Positions 8,415-17,396 are shown, numbered from the stretch's first letter. The stretch is DNA of 46,662 nucleotides from Gammaproteobacteria bacterium (GCA_030430155.1 JAUIFV010000015.1:1-46662); one strand, 5' to 3'. Notes: generated by a model from the letters alone, not told the origin. Numbers and translations are program-made.

Positions 8415-9992
8415 ATGAACCAATTTCTTTCGCGACCGGGCACACCCCGTCGCCACACCACCCTGTGCGTGTTCGCGGGCTTGCTGCTGTGCGTCGCAGG
8501 CCTGCACGCAGCCCATGCGGCCGATTTTCCGCCAGCCATCGATCTGGCCGACCTGGTCGGCAACGGAGCGCTGCGACTCGATGGCGTCGCGACCGGGGAC
8601 AGTACCGGACGGGCGGTTAGCAATGTCGGCGACATCAACGGCGATGGCATCGATGACATCCTCATTGCGGCGCCCTCCGCACAGCCAGCCGGACTGCTTT
8701 CCGGCAGCTGCTACGTGGTGTTCGGGCAGTCCTCCCCACCCGCCGCCACCCTGGATCTGGGCAGCCTCGACGGCAGCAACGGTTTTCGAATTGATGGCGA
8801 AACCTCAGGCCAATTCATCGGCGCATCGATCGACCGTGCCGGAGACGTCAACGGCGACGGCATCGATGACCTGATTATCGGCGCGCGACCGGTATTTGCG
8901 GGCGCGTTCACCTTTGTCGTGTACGGCCGCAGCGCCCCTTTTCCCGCGCTGCTTACGGTGTCCAGCCTGGACGGCAGCAACGGCTACCGTCTTCGTGGTC
9001 GGACCCATCAAGTCGGGGCTGCCGGCGACATCAACGGCGACGGCTTTGATGATTTGCTGATTGGTTCGGAGGACCCACTGAGCGATCCATCGGGCTTCTA
9101 TTCCGCCGCCTATGTGGTGTTCGGGGCACCCTCGCCCCAAGCTGCGGAAATCGTGTTGACTGAGATCGATGGCAGTAATGGCTTCAGGATAGATGGCGAA
9201 CCGGTGTTGGATCCCGATTTCTTTGGCACCAGGGTGAGCGAGGCCGGCGATTTCAATGGCGATGGTTTTGACGATCTGATCTTCGGCGACCCTGGCGCCG
9301 ACAACACGGGCTACAACTCCGGTAGCGCCTATGTGGTCTTTGGTCATGCCGGCCCGTTTACCCCGCAGCTTTCGCTGGCCGGACTGGACGGCAGCAACGG
9401 CTTCCGGGTCAACGGGCCGATGTTTGAGTCGTACCTGGGCACCTTGGTGAGCCACGCCGGCGATTTCAACGGTGACGGCCTGGACGATGTGATGATTGCT
9501 TCGGCCTTTGACGGCGCCGGGCAACCGCGCGGGGCGTATGTGATCTTCGGGCGCGAGGTTGTCACCAGCGGGACCATCGGCCTGGATGAGTTCACCGGCA
9601 GCAAGGGCTTTTTGATAGAGGGCAGGTTTACCTCCATCAACAGCGCGGGCGACCTCAACGGTGACCAGTTGGGTGACCTGGTCCTGTCCAACGAGATCGC
9701 AGAACCCAATGGCAACGCCTCGGGCAGCAGCTACGTGGTGTTTGGCCTGAACAGGACCTACGTTCCGGTGCTGCGACCAGCCGACCTCGACGGCCTCAAT
9801 GGCTTTCGGCTCGATGGCGCCTTCCAGGAAGATTCCGGCACCTCGGTCAGCAGCGCTGGAGATTTCAACGGCGATGGAGTCGACGAACTGCTGGTGGGTG
9901 TGCGCCGCTCAAGCGCCAACGGTGTCATCCGTTCCGGCGCCGCCTACATGATTCATGGGCGCTACCAGCTGTACCGGGATGGCTTCGAGTAG
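8415..9992 (+). CDS. Secreted FG-GAP (integrin-alpha-like) beta-propeller protein with C-terminal DGFE motif
   Basis: 525 residues from the ATG at 8415, which is followed by an n-region with RR and a hydrophobic core ending AAHAA near residue 36; the frame upstream to 8226 is non-coding in character. Seven repeats each carry a calcium-loop-like motif: GDINGDGIDD, GDVNGDGIDD, GDINGDGFDD, GDFNGDGFDD, GDFNGDGLDD, GDLNGDQLGD (degenerate) and GDFNGDGVDE. Between them run LDGSNGFRIDG and YVVFG strands. Seven such repeats fit one seven-bladed propeller. The protein ends LYRDGFE, which matches the end of the unrelated protein at 41695-44178. Probably extracellular or surface-bound; ligand unknown. 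Confidence 0.85.
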   Translation: MNQFLSRPGTPRRHTTLCVFAGLLLCVAGLHAAHAADFPPAIDLADLVGNGALRLDGVATGDSTGRAVSNVGDINGDGIDDILIAAPSAQPAGLLSGSCYVVFGQSSPPAATLDLGSLDGSNGFRIDGETSGQFIGASIDRAGDVNGDGIDDLIIGARPVFAGAFTFVVYGRSAPFPALLTVSSLDGSNGYRLRGRTHQVGAAGDINGDGFDDLLIGSEDPLSDPSGFYSAAYVVFGAPSPQAAEIVLTEIDGSNGFRIDGEPVLDPDFFGTRVSEAGDFNGDGFDDLIFGDPGADNTGYNSGSAYVVFGHAGPFTPQLSLAGLDGSNGFRVNGPMFESYLGTLVSHAGDFNGDGLDDVMIASAFDGAGQPRGAYVIFGREVVTSGTIGLDEFTGSKGFLIEGRFTSINSAGDLNGDQLGDLVLSNEIAEPNGNASGSSYVVFGLNRTYVPVLRPADLDGLNGFRLDGAFQEDSGTSVSSAGDFNGDGVDELLVGVRRSSANGVIRSGAAYMIHGRYQLYRDGFE

Positions 9993-10081
9993 GGTTGGAC
10001 GGTAGCCATCAAGTGGTACGCGAGAGCGCGGCTGAAACACTGACCTTCGCTGTGTTTGCAAGGTGACCAGTACTCACTAGT

Positions 10082-10283
10082 GACTCCCTGAACAATGCAC
10101 GCGAGCCGCGTTGTGAGTCCTGCGTCTGCCCCCGTTACCAACGAGCGGGGGCGCAGCCCGAAAGGCATAGTCATTCTATGTCCGAGGGCTGCAACGCCGC
10201 AGCAGGCGCTGGGCCTCCAGAACTCACGGGACAGCACCTCCATGTCTTGCAGGCTATGACCTGCGACGCCCGCCTTACTGGCG
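10082..10283 (+). repeat. Dispersed intergenic repeat, copy 2
   Basis: The gene-free stretch 9993-10311 shares several short blocks with 6431-6600. Here the order is A (10082-10100), B (about 10195-10230), C (about 10238-10247), D (10268-10283). Between A and B lies a further inverted repeat, GCCCCCG...CGGGGGC (about 10126-10150). There is no coding sequence in the element. Confidence 0.5.
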
Positions 10284-10311
10284 CTTGGTAGCTCGCCAAG
10301 CAAGCCTAGGC

Positions 10312-11589
10312 TCAGAACTCGTAGCGCGCCTCGAAACGCAGCTGCTCTCCGCCGGTCTGCAACGGTATCGCCAACTCTCCCGCCCCGGGGCGCCGCCCGT
10401 CCACATAGAGCAGCTCCATACCCAGCCGCCATGGTCCGGCGTAGCGGATCGCGGCCAGGGTCAGGGCCCAGCCTTGCTCTTCGTTGTTCTCAGCGATGGT
10501 CTGGTCGATGTCGTCAATGTCGAAGCCTTCGACGCGAACGCTGTAGCGCCAGGGGTCGGCGCCGTAGCTGGCCAGCAGGTAGGCGGTGTAGAAGCGGATG
10601 TGTGCCTTGGGCAGACCGGGGATACCCATGCGGCTGTCGCCGCCCAGCGCCTCGGCGGCATAGCCCCAGCCCTCGGCCAGGGCGTTGTGCTCGAAGCCGG
10701 CGAGCAGGAAGCGGGTGCGCCAGGCGTACTCACCGTCGTGCAGGCCCAGATCACCGCGAGTGTCGACGGCGGTGAGCATCCAGGTCTGTTTCTCGGTACT
10801 CCAGCGCGCGCGCAAGGCGTAGCCGGGGCGGCCATCCAAATCGGCGCCGAAGGGGGTCGTGCCGTTATCGTCCTGATCGCCGAAGATCGCCGGATCGCCC
10901 AGCGAGGCCAGCGGCGGCAGCGGCAGGGTTTCGCCGTAGTAGCTCAACCGGTCGTGCCAGGCGAAGCCGCGCCAGGCCAGCAGCGCGCCGCTGGCGTCGT
11001 TGTTGCCGAACACGGTGGCGCCCAGCTCCAGCCTGCGCTGATTGTCGAATTCTCGGCGCCAGCTTAGGTCCACGCCCAGCGGCCGCAGCTCCTCGCCTAT
11101 CCAGCTGTTCAGGGCCGAATGGGTCAGCGTGTAGGGGCTGACCCAGAGCCTTTCGACGTTCTCCCTGGAGGTGGGCAGGAAGGATTGTCCGACGCGCAGC
11201 TGCCAGCGCTGATCGGTACCGAACCAGCGCCGCTGCACGAAGGCCTCAACCACACCCACATCGCGTCCGACCGCGCTGCTCTCAACGCGCGCGCCCAGGT
11301 GCAGCTGGGCGGACCACTCCAGGCCGTGGCTGGCCTCTATTAACAGCCGGCTTTCGCCACCGATGCCAAAAACGGCATCGCCATCGGCGTCGCCCTCCAG
11401 AAACCGGCCCAGACCGCGGTCGGTCCAGGCGGCCGGCGCGTCGCTGATGCTGCCGCGCGCGGCAACGAAGCCCAGCACTTCGACCTCGGCATGGGCTGGA
11501 TGACTTGCTGCGACCAAGGCCAAAGCCGAGAGGGTCAGACTACGAGCGTCGAAACTCATTCGCCTGGCGAACGACGACCCGCTACGCAC
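10312..11589 (-). CDS. Outer-membrane porin-like beta-barrel protein
   Basis: 425 residues from a GTG at 11589; GGAGG lies 8 bases before it and it overlaps the arsS stop by 8 bases. An ATG at 11559 (MSFDARSLTLSALALVAASH) is an alternative start and would also give a good signal peptide, cleaved near PAHAEV. The mature part is a series of alternating amphipathic strands rich in aromatic residues (RWQLRVGQSFLP, GYALRARWSTEKQTWML) and ends RFEARYEF, with a terminal Phe as in outer-membrane barrels recognised by BamA. I cannot assign a substrate. Overlap with arsS suggests co-translation and perhaps a role in moving an arsenic- or sugar-type compound, which is inference. Confidence 0.75.
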   Translation of the reverse strand: MRSGSSFARRMSFDARSLTLSALALVAASHPAHAEVEVLGFVAARGSISDAPAAWTDRGLGRFLEGDADGDAVFGIGGESRLLIEASHGLEWSAQLHLGARVESSAVGRDVGVVEAFVQRRWFGTDQRWQLRVGQSFLPTSRENVERLWVSPYTLTHSALNSWIGEELRPLGVDLSWRREFDNQRRLELGATVFGNNDASGALLAWRGFAWHDRLSYYGETLPLPPLASLGDPAIFGDQDDNGTTPFGADLDGRPGYALRARWSTEKQTWMLTAVDTRGDLGLHDGEYAWRTRFLLAGFEHNALAEGWGYAAEALGGDSRMGIPGLPKAHIRFYTAYLLASYGADPWRYSVRVEGFDIDDIDQTIAENNEEQGWALTLAAIRYAGPWRLGMELLYVDGRRPGAGELAIPLQTGGEQLRFEARYEF

Positions 11590-12544
11590 TCAGCGCCCCT
11601 CCGCAGCTGGAACCCTGCCCGGCGGTACAGCCGTAGCAGTGATCGGCGACACCTATGGCACGCTGATTCAGATCCACATTGAGCAGATCGCGCAGATGCA
11701 CCGAGCTGGCGCTGGCGCCCAGCGGTAGGCCGAGCATCTGATTGAAATCGCAGTCGTAGACGTAGCCCTGCCAGTCCACGCTGATCAAATCACGGCACAT
11801 GACCGCGTCCAGATTGTCGTCACGATGGGCGCCCTTGAGCAGGCTCATGTACTGCTCGAAGGTGCCTTTGCTGACCAGGGTGCTGCCGAAGCGCTTGATC
11901 GGCATGTTGGCCAGGGAAAACAGCTGATTGAAGACCAGCCCGAAGTGTTCGCCTAAGAAGGCCTTGTAGTCGGCCTCCAGCGCGCCCTGCGGCGGCGGCA
12001 GACTGGGACCCAGCGGGTTGTAGACCAGATTCAGGATCAGCCCGGAGCCTTCCACTCCGTAGCCCAGCGCATTGAGTCGCTGCAGCACCCGCACCGAAGA
12101 GGCGAACACGCCGTTGCCGCGCTGCTGATCGACGTTCTGCTCCAGATAGCAAGGCAAGGAGGCCACCAACTCGACTTGGTGCAGGGCAAAAAACTCCGGC
12201 AGATCGGTGTAGCCCGGCTCTTCGACAATGGTGGGATTGAGCCTGTCCATCACCGTCACGCCGAGGCCCCGAGCGCGCTCCACCAGCGAGCGGAAGTGCG
12301 GATTCATCTCCGGCGAACCGCCGGTCAGATCGATGGTCTGGATCCGCTGCTTGCGCAGGAACTCCACCACCAGGTCGATCTGCTCGGCGCTCATCAGTTC
12401 CTTGCGATTGGGCCCTGCGTTGACGTGGCAGTGCAGGCAGGCGAGGTTGCACAAATAGCCCAGATTGACCTGCAGCGTGCTCAGCGGGCGCCGCTTGATC
12501 GCGGGAAAATCGCTATTGGCCAAACGCGGCCAGGTATCGTGCAT
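11582..12544 (-). CDS. arsS: Arsenosugar biosynthesis radical SAM protein ArsS
   Basis: 320 residues. ArsS acts on methylated arsenic, attaching the 5'-deoxyadenosyl group of SAM on the path to arsenosugars. The radical SAM 4Fe-4S motif CNLACLHC is at residues 32-39, followed by LTGGSPEMNPHF. The C-terminus DHCYGCTAGQGSSCGGALS is the characteristic Cys-rich tail of this family. Length is normal. The usual partner, the arsenic methyltransferase ArsM, is not in this window. The downstream gene is a porin that overlaps the stop codon. Upstream lies only the heptamer array and lptE. Confidence 0.88.
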   Translation of the reverse strand: MHDTWPRLANSDFPAIKRRPLSTLQVNLGYLCNLACLHCHVNAGPNRKELMSAEQIDLVVEFLRKQRIQTIDLTGGSPEMNPHFRSLVERARGLGVTVMDRLNPTIVEEPGYTDLPEFFALHQVELVASLPCYLEQNVDQQRGNGVFASSVRVLQRLNALGYGVEGSGLILNLVYNPLGPSLPPPQGALEADYKAFLGEHFGLVFNQLFSLANMPIKRFGSTLVSKGTFEQYMSLLKGAHRDDNLDAVMCRDLISVDWQGYVYDCDFNQMLGLPLGASASSVHLRDLLNVDLNQRAIGVADHCYGCTAGQGSSCGGALSA

Positions 12545-12699
12545 GGCATCCCCCGAGATGGTGGCCGACCGGCATCAACCCAAGCGTAGCTTTGCTGCGG
12601 TCGAGGCTTGATCAATTTTCGACTAGACCGTCGCAGGGTTGGATCCCTTTCGCAATTCGCGCTGGACCTCCGCGTTAGCGGGGGAGACGGGAATTCTTC

Positions 12700-12942
12700 T
12701 GGGCCCTGGGCCCTGAGCCCTAAGTCCGCCAAGAGCGCCGCAGAGACCCGCCGCGCGCAGATCGCCACGCTACGCTGACCTCCCTGATCTTCTGGGCCCT
12801 GTGCCCTGTGCCCTGTGCCCTGGGCCCTGAGCCCTAAGTCCGCCAAGAGCGCCGCAGAGACCCGCCGCGCGCAGATCGCCACGCTGCGGTGACCTCTCTG
12901 CTCTACTGCGCCCTGTGCCTTGCGCCCTGTGCCCTGTGCCCT
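12700..12942. repeat. Heptamer array L2 with 114-bp direct duplication
   Basis: This fills most of the gap between arsS and lptE (12545-12954). Runs of GNGCCCT (GGGCCCT, GTGCCCT, GAGCCCT) alternate with a conserved spacer that starts TAAGTCCGCCAAGAGCGCCG. The spacer occurs twice, at 12721 and 12835, nearly identical for over 50 bases, so the unit is tandemly duplicated with a 114-base period. The last heptamers end about 15 bases from the lptE stop. Confidence 0.85.
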
Positions 12943-12954
12943 GCTCCCCGGCCC

Positions 12955-13449
12955 CTACTCGGCAATCCGCGAAATCCGCTGCAGCACCCGCCGCGCCGCA
13001 TCCCGGGTCAGCTCTTCGCGGATCAGCGCCTCTTCCTGGCTGGCGCCGATCGCCGCCAGCTCGTCGAAGGCATAGTCGCGACTCAGCGCGAACTCCTCGT
13101 TGCTCAGCAGTTCCTTGCCGCTGGCGTCGCTGAGGCTGTAGCTGATACGCAGTTCCAACTCATACTCGGAGACCCGGGCTCGCTCGTCGACCGCCAGCAC
13201 CCGGCGATCGAAGCGTTCGCTCTGTATACGCAGCAGCGCCGCATCGCTTTGAACCAGCTGCGCTCCGGCCTGGACCAGTTCGCGCTCGATCTGTCGCGAC
13301 AGCAGCCCCAGCGGATCGGCCTGTTCGACCTGAATACGCTTGACGGTGAGCGGCAGGGGCGTGGCCTGACGCAGCTGAAAGCCGCAGCCGTTCACGCTGA
13401 GCAGAGCAACCAGGAGGAGGATAGGGGCGAGCTTGGGGCGATTGAGCAT
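12955..13449 (-). CDS. lptE: LPS-assembly lipoprotein LptE
   Basis: 164 residues from the ATG at 13449; a start at 13488 would put 13 extra residues before the signal. LptE plugs the LptD barrel in the outer membrane and delivers lipopolysaccharide to the surface. The lipoprotein signal MLNRPKLAPILLLVALLSVNGC ends in a lipobox with the lipidated Cys at 22. The mature N-terminus GFQLRQATPLPLTVKRIQVE is the LptE signature (CGFxLRG...P). It is the last gene of the miaB-to-lptE run; in E. coli lptE instead follows leuS. Confident from the N-terminal pattern. Confidence 0.85.
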   Translation of the reverse strand: MLNRPKLAPILLLVALLSVNGCGFQLRQATPLPLTVKRIQVEQADPLGLLSRQIERELVQAGAQLVQSDAALLRIQSERFDRRVLAVDERARVSEYELELRISYSLSDASGKELLSNEEFALSRDYAFDELAAIGASQEEALIREELTRDAARRVLQRISRIAE

Positions 13450-13520
13450 GGTCGAGTGAGCCAGCGTTCTGCCATCGTCGGCGGGCAATCATAGCCCGCG
13501 AACGTGAGGAACTGGGCCGA

Positions 13521-14723
13521 TCAGTCCGATTCACCGCGCTGGGAGCGCATCCGCCAGGCCAGCATCAGCACCGGCGGCATGCTCAGCCACAGCCACTCCC
13601 AGTTCTGCTGCGACAGCATCGGCAGCACTTTCAGCACCAGTCCGGCCAGTGCCAAACCCAGCGCCAGGCGCAGACCCAGCTGCGCGACGCGTCCACCGCG
13701 GGCGTACAGCGCCGGGATGCTGAGCAGCCACAGCGGCGAGTACAGCAGCAGATTCTCGTTGCGCTGCGCGGCCCAATGGTCGGTGAAGCACAGGCCCAGC
13801 AGGACCAGCCCGATCAGGCCCCAGAGCAGCCCGCTGGCGGCTCGGATGATGGCCCCGGCGCGGCCGGGCAGGCGCAGCAGGGCGGCCCAAAGCAAACCAA
13901 CCGCCAGCCACCAGCCCCAAGTCTCCGGAAATGCGCCCGGCTGCGGCCAGTCACCGCCCAGCACGCGGTCTTCGACCACCAGCGGATAGCTGCCGCCGGC
14001 AGCGTTGCTCAAGTACAGCTCGCCGACCCGATCGGCCAGCTGGGCCGGCATGAACTGCTCGTCCCACAGCGAAATCGGGCGGTCCACCGGCTGTCCCAGG
14101 CCCAGATGGGTGCCCACAAACAGCCAGGGCTCTGGCACGGTGGCGAGCATGGTGAAGTCGCGATAGCTCAATCCGCGCGAACGCCCGGCGGTCTCGCGCT
14201 TGAGCAGCCCGCCCAGCGCCGCGTCAATGGCATCGCGCACCTTGGTCGAACAGTTGTTGCGGTAGTAGTCGTAGCGATACTCGCTGTTCTCCGGCTGCAC
14301 GTGCTCACGCAGCGCCGCATCCAGCGCGCGGAGCGCATCGGCACCCATCTGCAGCCGCTGCAGGCGCACCGCCCTGCCCTGCTCCAAATAGCCGGCCAGA
14401 TCCAGGTCGGCATCCAGCGCCAGCGCCCGATAAAGCATGCGCCCGCGGACGAAGCGAAACAGAAAACCGGACTGCTCAAAGTCGAAATAGCCGAAGTTGT
14501 AGCTGATCCGACGGCCATCGTTGTAGCTGACGATCAGCGCGTTGTGGCCAAAGCGCTCCCAGTAGATCTGACCGGGGGCTGCGGTCATCAGGTCTACACT
14601 GACCGCGGCCAATGGGGGTCGGTCGGAAGCGGCCGGCGTTGGCGCCTGAGCAACGGCAGCGCCCGTCCAGATCAGCAGCAGGGCCAGCGCAGCCCCGCGC
14701 AGTGCCGAACGGGCTGAGCTCAC
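13521..14723 (-). CDS. Lnb-like (DUF4105) membrane protein in the usual lnt position
   Basis: 400 residues: a signal or anchor helix (about 9-25), a periplasmic domain (about 35-270), then about four membrane helices (about 280-390). The periplasmic domain has the DUF4105/Lnb signature: ERFGHNALIV with His60 and YDYYRNNCSTKVRDAID with Cys158, a His/Cys pair like that used by Lnb of Firmicutes. Lnb moves an acyl chain within the lipoprotein N-terminus to make lyso-form lipoproteins. The start codon overlaps the corC stop by 4 bases, so the two are translationally coupled. In many proteobacteria corC is followed by lnt. The acyl-transfer function is inference; DUF4105 proteins of Gram-negatives are poorly studied. 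Confidence 0.8.
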   Translation of the reverse strand: MSSARSALRGAALALLLIWTGAAVAQAPTPAASDRPPLAAVSVDLMTAAPGQIYWERFGHNALIVSYNDGRRISYNFGYFDFEQSGFLFRFVRGRMLYRALALDADLDLAGYLEQGRAVRLQRLQMGADALRALDAALREHVQPENSEYRYDYYRNNCSTKVRDAIDAALGGLLKRETAGRSRGLSYRDFTMLATVPEPWLFVGTHLGLGQPVDRPISLWDEQFMPAQLADRVGELYLSNAAGGSYPLVVEDRVLGGDWPQPGAFPETWGWWLAVGLLWAALLRLPGRAGAIIRAASGLLWGLIGLVLLGLCFTDHWAAQRNENLLLYSPLWLLSIPALYARGGRVAQLGLRLALGLALAGLVLKVLPMLSQQNWEWLWLSMPPVLMLAWRMRSQRGESD

Positions 14724-15583
14724 GCCGATTCGGCGAATTCAGCCGGCGGCCTGACGTGCAGCAGCACCACCTTGCGCTGGTCGGCCTTGGCGACCTCGAA
14801 GCGATAGCCGGTCAGCTCCAGCGATTCTCCCGATTCGGGCAGGTGCCCAAAGGCCTGGGTCACCATGCCGCCGACGGTGTCGAACTCGTCGTCCGGGAAC
14901 TCGCACGAGAAGTGCTCGTTGAAGGACTCGATGGGCGTCAGTGCCTGGACCAGGAAAACGCCATCGCCGCGCTCACTGATCTGCACTTCGGGCAGATCCT
15001 CGGCGTCATGCTCGTCGTCAATCTCGCCGACGATTTCCTCCAGCACGTCCTCGATGGTGATCAAGCCGGCAACGCCGCCGTACTCATCCACCACCAGGGC
15101 CAGATGCTGGCGATTGACCCGGAAATCCTTGAGCAGCTCGTTCAGCCGCTTGCTCTCCGGAATCAGATCCAGCGGCCGCAGCATGGCCTTGAGATCCAGA
15201 TCCCCGCCCTTGGCGAAATGGCGCAGCAAATCCTTGGCATGCAGCATGCCGAGAATTTCGTCGGGGTCGTCGCCGTGGACCGGAAAACGCGAATGGCCGG
15301 ATTCGACCACCGTGTTCATCACCTCGTCCAGGCTGGCGTCAGCGGCAATGGCAACGATCCGCGGGCGCGGAATCATCACGTCTTCGACGCGCTTTTCGGA
15401 AACGGTAATCGCGCCTTCGAGCATGCCCAGGGTGTCGGCATCCAACAGCCCGTTGTCCCGGGCGGCGCGCAGTTCATCGATCAGTTGGTCACGGCTCCGG
15501 AGTTCACCCGACAGCACCGAAGCGATGCGGTCGAGCCAGGATTTACCTCCAGAACCGTTACTAGAGGGGGTGTCCTCGCTCAT
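14720..15583 (-). CDS. corC: CorC/YbeX CBS-domain protein
   Basis: 287 residues. Order: short polar N-terminus, two CBS motifs (VEDVMIPRPRIVAI near 66-80 through EILGMLHAKDLL near 110; DLIPESKRLNELLKDFR near 140 through VDEYGGVAGLITIEDVLEEIVGEIDDEHD near 175-195), then a C-terminal CorC_HlyC domain from about 205. There is no transmembrane DUF21 domain, so it is the short cytosolic CorC form tied to Mg/Co homeostasis and, with YbeY, to ribosome maintenance. Fourth gene of the miaB operon, 350 bases after ybeY, with a heptamer array in that gap. Confidence 0.92.
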   Translation of the reverse strand: MSEDTPSSNGSGGKSWLDRIASVLSGELRSRDQLIDELRAARDNGLLDADTLGMLEGAITVSEKRVEDVMIPRPRIVAIAADASLDEVMNTVVESGHSRFPVHGDDPDEILGMLHAKDLLRHFAKGGDLDLKAMLRPLDLIPESKRLNELLKDFRVNRQHLALVVDEYGGVAGLITIEDVLEEIVGEIDDEHDAEDLPEVQISERGDGVFLVQALTPIESFNEHFSCEFPDDEFDTVGGMVTQAFGHLPESGESLELTGYRFEVAKADQRKVVLLHVRPPAEFAESA

Positions 15584-15721
15584 GTACGGTCGTTTGCGGC
15601 TCCAGCGTGGAGCGGTCGCTCGATTCTAGCAAAGGCATCCGGTGCTGGCGATTGACGCTGCGGCGGTCAGCCAGAGGGCATTCATACCGGCGTTCCGCGG
15701 GGCCCTGGGACTTAGTCGTTT

Positions 15722-15920
15722 GAGGGCCCAGGGGAGGAGGGCCCAGGGCCCAGAGGAGCCAAGATCGGAGCGCGGAGCTGCTGTGCTCTCCTGGGCCCTA
15801 GGCCCTGTGCCCTGGGCCCTTTGGTTAGGCCAACGCAGGGCCCAGAAGAGCCAAGATCGAAGCGCGGAGCTGCTGTTGCTCTTCTGGGCCCTGGGCCCTG
15901 GGCCCTGGGCCCTGGGCCCT
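15722..15920. repeat. Heptamer array L3: two potential stem-loops
   Basis: This lies between corC and ybeY (gap 15584-15933). Left arms of AGGGCCC face right arms of GGGCCCT. The right end is five perfect tandem GGGCCCT units at 15886-15920. Two cores are near-identical: CAGAGGAGCCAAGATCGGAG at 15761 and CAGAAGAGCCAAGATCGAAG at 15843, each followed by GCGCGGAGCTGCTG and a CTCTCCTG/CTCTTCTG that pairs with the core start. The array ends 13 bases from the ybeY stop. Confidence 0.85.
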
Positions 15921-15933
15921 CTCCCCGCAACCT

Positions 15934-16377
15934 TCAAGCGTACGGATCCCCGATTCCCATCCCGGCCATAATCTGCCTCTCCAACGCCTCCATCACCCGT
16001 GCCTGGGCCTCATGCTGGTGGTCATGACCAAGCAGATGCAGTACGCCGTGGACGGTCAGATGCGCATAGTGGTGACGGCTGGATTTGTTCTGCTCGGCGG
16101 CCTCGCGTGCCACTACCGGCGCGCAGATCACCAAATCGCCCAGCCAGCGTTGACCCTCGATCTCCAGCTCGGCCGGAAAGGACAGCACGTTGGTGGCGTA
16201 GTCCTTGCCCCGCCAGTCGCGGTTGAGCTGGCGCCCTTCCTCGGCGTCGACCAGCCGCACGCACAGCTGACCGCCTTCGCCGACGTGCTCCAGAGCCGCC
16301 TGAGCCCAGCGGCGAATGCTCAGCGCTGCCGGCAGCCCGCGTCGCGGCAGGCCGTACTGGACGCTGATCTCGCTCAC
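15934..16377 (-). CDS. ybeY: Endoribonuclease YbeY (16S rRNA 3'-end maturation)
   Basis: 147 residues, usual length. The zinc site [11 protein letters not shown] gives His110, His114 and His120. The segment [10 protein letters not shown] is the other family signature. YbeY is a metal-dependent RNase involved in 16S rRNA maturation and ribosome quality control. Its start overlaps the ybeZ stop by 4 bases (ATGA). The C-terminus is followed at once by heptamer array L3. Confidence 0.95.
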   Translation of the reverse strand: MSEISVQYGLPRRGLPAALSIRRWAQAALEHVGEGGQLCVRLVDAEEGRQLNRDWRGKDYATNVLSFPAELEIEGQRWLGDLVICAPVVAREAAEQNKSSRHHYAHLTVHGVLHLLGHDHQHEAQARVMEALERQIMAGMGIGDPYA

Positions 16378-17396
16378 GATGACGCGGCCGGCGGCTCGGC
16401 GGGCTTGGACTCGCCCTGTTGCTCGAAGCGGGCGTAGGCCTGCACCACCTTCTGCACGATCGGATGCCGCACCACGTCGCCGGATTGGAAGAAGGTGAAG
16501 CTGACCCCCTGCACTTCCTTGAGCACCTCGATGGCCTGACGCAAGCCGGACATGCTCTTGCGCGGCAGATCGATCTGGGTGACGTCGCCGGTAACCACCG
16601 CGGTGGAGCCGAAGCCGATGCGGGTCAGGAACATCTTCATCTGCTCGATGGTGGTGTTCTGCGCCTCGTCGAGAATGATGTAGGCATCGTTGAGGGTGCG
16701 ACCGCGCATGTAGGCCAGCGGCGCCACTTCAATGACGTTGCGCTCGATCAGCTTGCCGACCCGCTCCAGACCCAGCATCTCGTAGAGGGCGTCGTACAGC
16801 GGGCGCAGATAAGGATCGACCTTCTGCGCCAGATCGCCGGGCAGAAAGCCCAGTTTCTCGCCGGCTTCCACCGCTGGCCGGACCAGGATCAGCCGCTGCA
16901 CCCGCTGCGTCTCCAGCGCCTCCACCGCGCTGGCCACGGCCAGATAGGTCTTGCCGGTGCCGGCCGGGCCAACGCCGAAGTTGATGTCGTGGGTGGCGAT
17001 GGCGTGCAGGTAGCGGCGCTGATTGCCGGTGCGCCCGCGGATGGTGCCGCGGCGGGTCTTGATCAAGACCTCCTGCGCGGCTTCGGACTGCTGCTCATCG
17101 AGGCGCTCTGCGCCCAGCTCGGCAAGCAGCAGATGCACCCGGGCGTTGTCCAGCACCTCGCTCTCGGTCGATTCATACATCGCCAGCAGAGCGCGTTCGG
17201 CCAACTGCAGCGGCGCATCGGCGCCGGTGACCTCGAAGATGTGGCCGCGATTGCGCAGCTGCACGCCCAGGCGCAACTCCAGCATGCGCAGATGCTGATC
17301 AAAGGGACCGCACAGATTGGCCAGCCGCTCGTTGTCTTCCGGGGTCAGCACCAGGGTCTTGACCGCCAGCTCGCCGACCTTTTGCACTGCGCTCAA
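16374..17396 (-). CDS. ybeZ: PhoH-like ATPase YbeZ
   Basis: 340 residues from a TTG at 17396 whose last two bases belong to the miaB TGA; AGGAGG lies 4 bases upstream. A GTG at 17387 is the alternative. The open frame runs back into miaB to 17540, but that part is an out-of-frame reading of miaB. Walker A GPAGTGKT is at 143-150, followed by [20 protein letters not shown] and the Walker B-like [12 protein letters not shown] typical of PhoH proteins. The N-terminal ~110 residues are a KH-like segment. YbeZ works with YbeY in rRNA processing. Coupled on both sides within the operon. Confidence 0.93.
   Translation of the reverse strand: MSAVQKVGELAVKTLVLTPEDNERLANLCGPFDQHLRMLELRLGVQLRNRGHIFEVTGADAPLQLAERALLAMYESTESEVLDNARVHLLLAELGAERLDEQQSEAAQEVLIKTRRGTIRGRTGNQRRYLHAIATHDINFGVGPAGTGKTYLAVASAVEALETQRVQRLILVRPAVEAGEKLGFLPGDLAQKVDPYLRPLYDALYEMLGLERVGKLIERNVIEVAPLAYMRGRTLNDAYIILDEAQNTTIEQMKMFLTRIGFGSTAVVTGDVTQIDLPRKSMSGLRQAIEVLKEVQGVSFTFFQSGDVVRHPIVQKVVQAYARFEQQGESKPAEPPAASS

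Noticed and set aside
12700-12942. Possible CRISPR array because of repeated units with spacers
   Set aside because: Unit length is 7 bases, the longer spacer is itself repeated, and no cas genes are present.
15626-15971. Several short frames coding for GPGPRAQG-type repeats in the gap between corC and ybeY
   Set aside because: They are translations of the heptamer array in all frames, with no start context.
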